DNA of 35,559 nucleotides from a virus. Under the pieces are notes generated by a model. It did no database searches, had not been told where the DNA came from, and saw only the letters and a program-made list of their open reading frames with translations. Location of the stretch: IMG/VR virus record IMGVR_UViG_3300032435_000039, positions 1-35,559 of that record. The stretch is one strand, 5' to 3'. The number at the start of each line of letters is the position of its first letter. Positions within the stretch are counted from its first letter, which is position 1. The translations under genes and the position numbers were made by a program. Below, piece by piece: positions 20,806 through 27,018 of this stretch.

Positions 20806-22882
20806 TCTATTGCCAGGCGTTGCGGCACAAATTGATGACCTGCCTCGCATTGAATACCGTGACGCCTCAGACTATGCATCGGCGAGGTCGGCACGTAATG
20901 CGGAGGTCATTAACGCCAAGACAGCGGCGAGTCAAGAAATCGGACCGCTGCCGAATGTGAAAGATCCGCAGCGTCGGGAACGTGCGTCGAATGATAATCT
21001 TCTGTTTGCCGAAACTTATTTTGCGGCCACGTTCTATCTGGATTGGGCTCCGTATCAGCGTGCGATGATGGATCGGTTCCAAGTTGCTATTGAGACGGGA
21101 GCGAAAGAATGCCATGCGGTAAGGCGTGGCGGTTTGAAGTCGACATGCGCGAGGGTATCGACGATATGGGCGGCAGTGAACGGGCATCTGAGATTCCCTG
21201 TGCTGGTTGGTGCGACGGACGACAAAGCGACGGAGCACAGGGAGAATTTCTTCATGATGCTGGCGTCCAGTGTCCTGCTCATGGAAGATTACCCTGAACT
21301 GATTCCATTGATGCTGAAATGGAAGCAGCCGAAGCGTCAATTCCGATTGAACGGTCGGCTGCTGACGCTGAGCCACAAAGATGACCGTGGGCGGATTGTG
21401 TTCCCCGATATATTTGAGGCTCCGTCGTGTCAGTGTCATGTGGCACCGTATTCGGTTCAGGCGACGGATGTTTCGGGGCTATCTTATGTCGACCGCTTCG
21501 GCGTTACTGTCCGACCTGATGGCGTGTTCTACGATGACGTTCAGACGCCTCAGACAGCGAGGAGTCCGCTGCAAACTAACGATCTTGAGAACCGAATAAC
21601 GAAGACGTTCGGCGGATTGAAAGGTCTCGGGCAACCGATGGCGGAAGTGATGGTTTGCACGGTGCGCGAGCATGACGACTTAACGCTGCGATTCATCAAC
21701 CGCAAACGTCATCCCGACTGGAACGGCAAGAGATACAAAAGCCTGCTGAAAATGCCAGAGCGAATTAACCTATGGGACCAGTACGCGTCGTTGCTGGGTC
21801 ATGGTGCGACGCCGGCAGAAGGCAAAGAGTTGGCTCAGGCGTTCTATGCTGATCATCGAAATGACATGGACGATGGAGCCTCGGTCGCATGGGAACTTGA
21901 CAAGCAACCGGCCGAACTATCAGCATTGCAAAGTCTGATGACGATCCGGGCGTTGGATCCGGAATTTTTCGCGAAAGAAATCCAGCAGCAGGGCGATGCC
22001 CCGGTCAATACGTCAGGCGTGCGGCTGGATGCTCAGCAAGTCATTAACAGGGTGTCTAACATCGAGCGTGGGGCCATCCCTGCGAATTCGAGTTATCTTA
22101 CGGGGTTCGTGGATAGCAGCGATCAGGTGTTGTGGTGGATGGTCTGTGCATGGGCGAAGGACTTCAGCGGCTGGGTTGTTGATTATGGGACATGGCCAGA
22201 TCAGTGCCGGCCGGTGTTTTATAAATCGGCGTTGGCTCAGACGATCGGAGATCAGTTTCCGGGTGCTGCGTGGGAAGAAGCATTTGTTCACGCCCACAAC
22301 GAATTGGAATCAGAACTGTTTACTCGGTTTCCTAATCTGGACCTGCTCTTGAAGGACTGGGCGGACGGCGGCCAGAAGACGCGGATCCAATCACAGATCA
22401 TGGGGTCTGCCAACCGCAGCCGCATCAGGCCGTCGAAGGGCTCGGCTCAAAAGCCAGGCCGCAAGCCCGTACATCTTTGGGGCGATCCATACAGAGACCG
22501 GCACAACGGGCAGCAGTGGGTTGAGCGGCGGACTGATGACCCGGTCCACGTCCAGTATGACGCAAACCATTGGAAGACCGCAACGGCTCGCAGGTTGCAA
22601 ACTGTCGTTGGCGCTCCATCGGCGTTGGTGCTGCCGGGTTCGGATCCGCTGGCCAATCGATTGTTAGTTGAACACCTGACGGCGGAGAATCCGAAACATA
22701 TGATTTACGACGGTGCGTCGGGTATTACGTGGGAGCAGCCACCGGGCCGAGACAATGACTGGTGGGATACTCTGGTTGGCAATACACTGGCGGCATCGAT
22801 GCTTGGATGTGGGATAGCGGGAGAGACAACATCAGCAGGAAATCAACGACGTACCTTCAGTCTACCGGGGGCGGTACGATGA
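20723..22882 (+). CDS. terL: Terminase large subunit (719 aa)
   Basis: The DNA-packaging motor. The ATPase part has HAVRRGGLKSTCARV (Walker A-like, about 131-145), PVLVGATDD (about 159) and GVFYDDVQT (Walker B, about 267-275). The nuclease part starts at GFVDSSDQVLWWMVCAWAKD (about 461-480, with a metal-binding Asp). It ends with GITWEQPPG … WDTLVGNTLAASMLGCG, as in gpA-like terminases. I chose ATG 20723 behind GGTAAGAA; GTG or TTG codons 24-36 bases downstream are possible. It cuts concatemers and drives DNA into the prohead through the portal encoded at 25369. Confidence 0.9.
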   Translation: MLKPEELLRVRSLSESGLIAFLKTFPTDLLPGVAAQIDDLPRIEYRDASDYASARSARNAEVINAKTAASQEIGPLPNVKDPQRRERASNDNLLFAETYFAATFYLDWAPYQRAMMDRFQVAIETGAKECHAVRRGGLKSTCARVSTIWAAVNGHLRFPVLVGATDDKATEHRENFFMMLASSVLLMEDYPELIPLMLKWKQPKRQFRLNGRLLTLSHKDDRGRIVFPDIFEAPSCQCHVAPYSVQATDVSGLSYVDRFGVTVRPDGVFYDDVQTPQTARSPLQTNDLENRITKTFGGLKGLGQPMAEVMVCTVREHDDLTLRFINRKRHPDWNGKRYKSLLKMPERINLWDQYASLLGHGATPAEGKELAQAFYADHRNDMDDGASVAWELDKQPAELSALQSLMTIRALDPEFFAKEIQQQGDAPVNTSGVRLDAQQVINRVSNIERGAIPANSSYLTGFVDSSDQVLWWMVCAWAKDFSGWVVDYGTWPDQCRPVFYKSALAQTIGDQFPGAAWEEAFVHAHNELESELFTRFPNLDLLLKDWADGGQKTRIQSQIMGSANRSRIRPSKGSAQKPGRKPVHLWGDPYRDRHNGQQWVERRTDDPVHVQYDANHWKTATARRLQTVVGAPSALVLPGSDPLANRLLVEHLTAENPKHMIYDGASGITWEQPPGRDNDWWDTLVGNTLAASMLGCGIAGETTSAGNQRRTFSLPGAVR

Positions 22883-23088
22883 CTCGCGAATTTAAACTGC
22901 CGGGCGGCGAAGGTCTCGCGTGTGAACAGTGCGGAACGCCGCTGCATAAGGTCTACCGCACCACCCGGTCGGCAGGCTTCGTGATGCGTGAGCGAATTTG
23001 CCCGCAGTGCGGGGCGATCCATACGACCAGCGAACGGGTGCTGGCTGTGCGGAATAAATTATCAAACTTTTCAGATCAGCGAGAATAG
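22879..23088 (+). CDS. Zinc-ribbon protein, NrdR N-terminus-like (69 aa)
   Basis: CEQCGTPLHKVYRTTRSAGF followed by RERICPQCGAIHTTSERVL has two C-x2-C pairs spaced as in the zinc ribbon of NrdR (R-x-C-x2-CG-x-x-x-TT-x-ER). The ATP-cone domain of NrdR is absent. In NrdR the ribbon contacts DNA, and phages carry isolated ribbons of unknown role, often near packaging genes. It overlaps the terminase stop (ATGA). ATG 22879 is chosen because the frame before it lies within terL. Confidence 0.7.
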   Translation: MTREFKLPGGEGLACEQCGTPLHKVYRTTRSAGFVMRERICPQCGAIHTTSERVLAVRNKLSNFSDQRE

Positions 23089-23092
23089 GTGA

Positions 23093-23120
23093 TTTACTTC
23101 TTCACTGGAATTGATATTAT
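23093..23120 (+). promoter_or_regulatory. Probable promoter
   Basis: TTTACT (23093-23098), a 16-base spacer and TATTAT (23115-23120). Transcription from here would first pass a CGGCA/TGCCG hairpin (about 23127-23143) and then the terminator at 23181-23221 before reaching the next gene. Confidence 0.5.
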
Positions 23121-23180
23121 TTTGGCGGCGGCAGGCTAGTGCCGAACACAATCGATCAACCGTGAGTAATCATGGCAAGG

Positions 23181-23221
23181 AAAACCGCCCGCAAGTCTAG
23201 CCGCTTGCGAGGCGGTTTTTT
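23181..23221 (+). terminator. Strong terminator directly upstream of a gene
   Basis: AAAACCGCC-CGCAAG (23181-23195) pairs with CTTGCG-a-GGCGGTTTT (23204-23219) with one bulged A, followed by T residues. It ends 17 bases before the ATG at 23238, the same arrangement as the helicase gene at 10375. Confidence 0.8.
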
Positions 23222-23237
23222 CGTGGAGAGTTTTCGA

Positions 23238-23885
23238 ATGAAACGTTTTCGATTTACGTTGACAGGTTTTATGCCGTTGTTGATGCACGCCGATAACATC
23301 GAGGGTGCCGATGAGTTGCAGGTGTGGCGCAAATCGCCGCTCAATAAAGCGATCACAGTCGCGGGTGACGACCGTTCTCCGGGGTGGACGTGGCAGACCT
23401 ACTGCTACCATGACGGCGAGCATATTGTGATGCCGTCGGAAAACATCATGGTGGCACTGCGACAGGCAGGAGCTCAGATGATTCTGAAGCGGCAGAAGAC
23501 CTTCAAGGAAGCGACACAGTCGGGTCTGCTGATCTCAAATGAGGCGTGCGAGTTCCGGGCCAATGGCAAGCAAATTAAGTGGTCGGACATAGTCGCAATG
23601 CGTGAGTTGCCGTTTGCTCAGCAGTCAGCAGCGTGCAAAAAAATGGGCTTCGATCTGTTCGTTAAGCGCGCACGGGTGGGGACTTCGAAGCACATCCGCG
23701 TGCGGCCAAAGTTTTCGCAATGGTCAGTGACGGGCGAGGTCATGGTGTTGAAGCCTGAGATCACGCCGGAGGTGCTGCAGCAATTGTTTGAGCTGGCGGG
23801 CAAAGCTGGTCTTTGTGACTGGCGGCCAGCGGGTAAGACGCCGGGGCCGTATGGCCAGTCCGATGCCGTGGTCACTGAGATCTGA
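23238..23885 (+). CDS. Conserved phage protein of the PLLMH family (215 aa)
   Basis: ATG 23238 has GGAGAG at 23224-23229; the upstream in-frame ATG (23172) would translate the terminator. The N-terminal strand ends in FTLTGFMPLLMHADN. YHDGEHIVMPSENIMVALRQ, VRPKFSQWSVTGEVMVL and GLCDWRPAGKTPGPYGQSDA mark a family seen in many phages next to packaging genes. The strand-rich halves recall RAMP/Cas7-type RNA-binding folds, but that is my impression only. Function unknown. Its stop codon abuts the first NNGGC array. Confidence 0.6.
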   Translation: MKRFRFTLTGFMPLLMHADNIEGADELQVWRKSPLNKAITVAGDDRSPGWTWQTYCYHDGEHIVMPSENIMVALRQAGAQMILKRQKTFKEATQSGLLISNEACEFRANGKQIKWSDIVAMRELPFAQQSAACKKMGFDLFVKRARVGTSKHIRVRPKFSQWSVTGEVMVLKPEITPEVLQQLFELAGKAGLCDWRPAGKTPGPYGQSDAVVTEI

Positions 23886-24320
23886 TTCAAGACACGGCCG
23901 GGCGAGGCCCGGCGAGGCCAGGCCGGGCACGGCATGGCGAGGGCACCAATGGTGCAATGGTGGCGTATCCGCGATTTGCGGCAAGGCCCGGCGCGGCATG
24001 GCGGGGCCAGGCAAGGCGAGGCGAGGGCACCAACGGTGCAATGGTGGCGTATCCGCGATTTGCGGCAAGGCCCGGCGCGGCCTGGCGCGGCCAGGCAAGG
24101 CCGGGCATGGCGAGGGCACCAATGGTGCAGGTGGCGTATCCGCGATTTGCGGCTGGGCAAGGCCAGGCCAGGCGCGGCAAGGCAAGGCGAGGGCACCAAT
24201 GGTGCAATGGTGGCGTATCCGCGATTTGCGGCGAGGCAAGGCCAGGCCGGGCGGGGCCGGGCGGGGCTGGGCGTGGCCGGGCGTGGCATGGCGAGGCAAG
24301 GCATGGGCACCAACGGTGCA
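23886..24320. repeat. NNGGC pentamer array 1 with four full cores
   Basis: The array starts with TTCAAGAC at the base after a stop codon. It then consists of runs of the degenerate pentamer NNGGC (about 8-15 per run) interrupted by a conserved core of about 42 bp at 23941-23982, 24025-24066, 24114-24153 (2 bp shorter) and 24191-24232. A terminal partial core, GGGCACCAACGGTGCA, lies at 24305-24320. Each core holds the palindrome GCACCAAYGGTGC and a CCGC-gattt-GCGG hairpin. All frames on both strands stay open through it, so long low-complexity frames here are by-products. Function unknown. Confidence 0.9.
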
Positions 24321-24359
24321 TTTTCAATTTATAAAGTCCAATGCGAAAGGCGGACGAAA
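24321..24359 (+). other. Leader between array 1 and next gene
   Basis: A short AT-rich stretch (TTTTCAATTTATAAAG) with AAAGG and GGA as possible ribosome contacts before ATG 24360. TATAAA (24330-24335) could be a -10, with the -35 region falling in the array end. Confidence 0.3.
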
Positions 24360-24875
24360 ATGACAGAGCGAAAACAATTTGAGGAAGACCCAGAGATTGC
24401 AGCACGCGTGGAACTGTTGAGACTCGGCACCAGTGACTACAGCCGGGGGCATGTCCTCATGTGGGAAGTTGCTGAAGGGCTGCTTGGCCTTGACCGCAAC
24501 GATGAGAAAATGAAATACGCGGTGCTCAAATGGCGGAAGTATGTACACCGCGAATTGCGGATTGAGACGTGGGCGATCCCAGGTACCGGCGTTAAATTAT
24601 TGACCGAGTCAGAGCAGATTGAGATGCTGCCGCAGAAGCGGGCTCGGCGTGCGTACCGACAGCACGGGCTGATTCTGCGGAGCTTACGCAACACGAATCT
24701 AGCCAACCTAACAGATCACCAGCGGCGGATCGCAGCAGCCGTCAACGAGCACAGCCGAGCAGCGAGGACGGCGACTAACAAAGTCACCAACACAACTCGC
24801 GGCAAAATCCCGAACGATCGGCAGGCACTGATTGATCGGGCGAGACGCATCGCCGAGGAAATTAAGATTCGATAA
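24360..24875 (+). CDS. Hypothetical basic, helical protein between the two arrays (171 aa)
   Basis: ATG 24360 is chosen because the in-frame extension upstream consists only of array translation. The protein is helical and strongly basic in its second half (QKRARRAYRQHGLILRSLRN … RQALIDRARRIAEEIKIR). The first half (ARVELLRLGTSDYSRGHVLM, then EVAEGLLGLDRNDEKMKYAV) resembles DNA-binding helical bundles. The basic character suggests nucleic-acid binding. No family recognised. It is enclosed by the two NNGGC arrays, and its stop codon abuts array 2. Confidence 0.55.
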   Translation: MTERKQFEEDPEIAARVELLRLGTSDYSRGHVLMWEVAEGLLGLDRNDEKMKYAVLKWRKYVHRELRIETWAIPGTGVKLLTESEQIEMLPQKRARRAYRQHGLILRSLRNTNLANLTDHQRRIAAAVNEHSRAARTATNKVTNTTRGKIPNDRQALIDRARRIAEEIKIR

Positions 24876-25069
24876 TTCAAGACGCGGCAAGGCCAGGCAC
24901 GGCGAGGCGTGGCTGGGCCGGGCTCGGCAAGGCATGGCAAGGGCACCAACGGTGCAATGGTGGCGTATCCGCGATTTGCGGCGGGGCGAGGCGTGGCTTG
25001 GCTGGCATGGCTTGGCAGGGCTCGGCATGGCTTGGCAGGGCAAGGCATGGCAAGGGCACCAACGGTGCA
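24876..25069. repeat. NNGGC pentamer array 2 with one full core
   Basis: It begins with TTCAAGAC directly after the TAA stop, as array 1 does. About eleven NNGGC pentamers are followed by one full core (24941-24982), about fifteen more units (one shortened to TGGC near 25001) and the terminal GGGCACCAACGGTGCA (25054-25069). It shares start, core and end with array 1 but differs in pentamer order and number. It is followed by a strong terminator. Confidence 0.9.
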
Positions 25070-25070
25070 T

Positions 25071-25103
25071 AAAAGGCAGCACGTATCCCGTGCTGCCTTT
25101 TTT
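25071..25103 (+). terminator. Strong terminator after array 2
   Basis: AAAAGGCAGCACG (25071-25083) pairs perfectly with CGTGCTGCCTTTT (25089-25101), 13 bp, loop TATCC, with six T in the run. It probably ends the terminase transcript before the portal operon. Confidence 0.88.
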
Positions 25104-25168
25104 CGTGTCCGCTACATATAGCAGTTAGCATGTTCCAGTGGCGATAATAATCGCCGAAACTAGCGGGC
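25104..25168 (+). other. Leader of the portal operon
   Basis: Sixty-five bases with GATAATAAT (25142-25150), a possible -10 without a clear -35, and AGCGGGC as a weak ribosome site. It is expected to hold the promoter for the head genes, but I cannot show it. Confidence 0.3.
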
Positions 25169-25369
25169 ATGACTGAACCCGCAGACCAACTAGCAGCCGA
25201 AGCCCTGAAGGCTCAGAGCGTATCGAGTGACGGTGTGTCCGTCACTCGCAGGTCGCTGACTGAGTTGATGGCATACGAAAAACATCAGGCAGCCAAAGCC
25301 GGTTCGCTATCACCAGCGGCTATGTTCCGCGGGATGACTATGCGAATTGTCCCACCGGGAGGCCGGTAA
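25169..25369 (+). CDS. Head-tail joining (gpW-like) protein (66 aa)
   Basis: The small helical protein lies directly before the portal gene and overlaps it by one base. The pattern EALKAQSVSSDGVSVTRRSL and TELMAYEKHQAAKAG resembles the small proteins at this position in lambda-like head operons (gpW or its analogues). It ends FRGMTMRIVPPGGR. It likely helps stabilise packaged DNA or join head and tail. The assignment rests on position and a short motif. Confidence 0.6.
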   Translation: MTEPADQLAAEALKAQSVSSDGVSVTRRSLTELMAYEKHQAAKAGSLSPAAMFRGMTMRIVPPGGR

Positions 25370-27018
25370 TGGGACGCCGCCGCAGCAAAAAACAGCAGCC
25401 TGTCCAGACCGTTTCGCCGCAACCAATGATTCGTGCGTCGTTCGATTTAGCTCAGACAACAGTCGACAACCGCAAGCACTGGGCATCGTCTGACGGACTA
25501 TCTTCGCGGGCTGCTCTATCGCATTCAGTGCGGCGTACTGTTCGCATCCGCTCGCGATATGAAGCAGAAAACAACTCATGGTACGCAGGGATTCTGCGGA
25601 CGGCATCTAATCACATCGTCGGTGGTCCGGGTCCGCGTCTGCAATTACTGTCAGGCAATCCCGAAGTTGATCGTCGAATTGAACAGGCGTGGTCGAGGTG
25701 GTGCCGATCGGTCGATTTCACCGACACACTGCGAATGGCCATTGAATCGTATTGGCGTGACGGCGAAGTATTCCTGATCAAAGCCGAATCAGTTAGCCGC
25801 TATCCGGTATCACTCGACGTGCGATTGATTGAGGCGGATCAGGTATCAACGCCGTGGGAATCGTCAGCGATTGGTGATCCATTCCAAGACGACGGGATCC
25901 GATTTAATCGCAATACCGATGAGCTCGAAATCTACGTCTACGATCATCATCCCGGTTCGGCAGCTTACTCAGTTAGCGCGTTGAGCGGTCAATGGTATCC
26001 GGCTCGCAAGGTTGTTGCACATCTGTTTCGGGCAGAGCGTCCGGGACAGGTCCGCGGTATTCCACGGGCCACGCCAGCACTACAGACGCTACCGATCATG
26101 CGACGGCAAGAACTCGCAACGCTGTACAGTGCAGAGACGGCAGCGAACTTTGCGATGTATTTGAAAGCCACAGGTCCAGCGGTTAACCCGTCTGCGAGTC
26201 CTGCGGACTTCGCGGAAATTGAACTCACTCGCAACATGCTGACGACGTTGCCAGAGGGTTGGGAGATCGGGCAGGTCGAACCGAAACAGCCGGGTCCACT
26301 TTACGAAATGTTCCAGCGGCAGGCCCTAATGAGTTTTTGCCGTTGTACAAACATGCCTTACTCACTAGCGGCCGGGACAGGCAAAGATTCCAACTTCAGC
26401 TCGTTTAAAGGCGACATGAAAAACGTCTGGGAACCTGAAGTCAGGGTCGAGCAAAACAGGATCGAGAACACGATTCTGGAGCCTGTGCTGGATTGGTTTT
26501 TCGAAGCGGCAATCTATGCCCCGGGATTACTTAATGGTGCTCCGCCGCTGCATTTAGTTGAGCGACGATGGCACTGGCCACCGTTGCCAGAACTTGACGC
26601 GGTCGAGTCAGCACAGGCGGCAACGCTGCGTATGTCATCGGGGCAATCAAGCCCGTCTGAAGAGTATGCAAAACGCGGGGCTGATTGGGACACAGGTAGC
26701 GCCAGAGCAGCCATGGATTTAGGTGTGACGCCGGAGGAATACAAACGGGCGGTATTCAATTCCATATTCAAAATACAAGCGGTGCCGGGTGCATCGGGTG
26801 CTCCGATGACTGCGAACGCTGAACTTCCGACAGGCGAATACACAGAACTAGGGCAGCGGGCGTTCAATAACAATATGAAACGAATTCAAACGACGCTGGC
26901 AAGTCTGGCGGCGGGAGATGTTTCAGAATCAATGGCTCGCATGACGCTGGAATCTATCGGGCTGGCACCTGATCGGATCGAAAAGTTGATCAGCGAAACG
27001 GTGGAGGCAACGCCATGA
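25369..27018 (+). CDS. Portal protein, lambda gpB type (549 aa)
   Basis: Typical features of the lambda-family portal are present: RYEAENNSWYAGILRTASNH (N-terminal helix), VGGPGPRLQ, YWRDGEVFLI, VRLIEADQVSTPW, then PGQVRGIPRATPALQTLPIM and the C-terminal FSSFKGDMKNVWEPEVRVEQ. Twelve copies form the vertex channel through which terminase pumps DNA. Length (549) is normal. It overlaps both neighbours by a few bases, so head genes are coupled. Confidence 0.92.
   Translation: MGRRRSKKQQPVQTVSPQPMIRASFDLAQTTVDNRKHWASSDGLSSRAALSHSVRRTVRIRSRYEAENNSWYAGILRTASNHIVGGPGPRLQLLSGNPEVDRRIEQAWSRWCRSVDFTDTLRMAIESYWRDGEVFLIKAESVSRYPVSLDVRLIEADQVSTPWESSAIGDPFQDDGIRFNRNTDELEIYVYDHHPGSAAYSVSALSGQWYPARKVVAHLFRAERPGQVRGIPRATPALQTLPIMRRQELATLYSAETAANFAMYLKATGPAVNPSASPADFAEIELTRNMLTTLPEGWEIGQVEPKQPGPLYEMFQRQALMSFCRCTNMPYSLAAGTGKDSNFSSFKGDMKNVWEPEVRVEQNRIENTILEPVLDWFFEAAIYAPGLLNGAPPLHLVERRWHWPPLPELDAVESAQAATLRMSSGQSSPSEEYAKRGADWDTGSARAAMDLGVTPEEYKRAVFNSIFKIQAVPGASGAPMTANAELPTGEYTELGQRAFNNNMKRIQTTLASLAAGDVSESMARMTLESIGLAPDRIEKLISETVEATP

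Noticed and set aside
23172-23237. Start at ATG 23172 for the PLLMH-family gene
   Set aside because: The extension is exactly the terminator hairpin; ATG 23238 has a GGAGAG site and begins the conserved N-terminus.
23886-25069. CRISPR array
   Set aside because: The intervals between the ~42-bp cores are themselves patterned NNGGC pentamers of variable length, not unique spacers, and no cas genes are present.
23618-25170. Many long open frames on both strands across the NNGGC arrays (for example 23724-24299 minus, 23788-24363 plus, 23934-24359 plus)
   Set aside because: GGC-rich pentamers lack stop codons in every frame. The products are low-complexity (Arg/Gly/Ala/Pro) and appear in all frames at once, so they are by-products of composition. 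The in-frame extension of the 24360 gene is rejected for the same reason.
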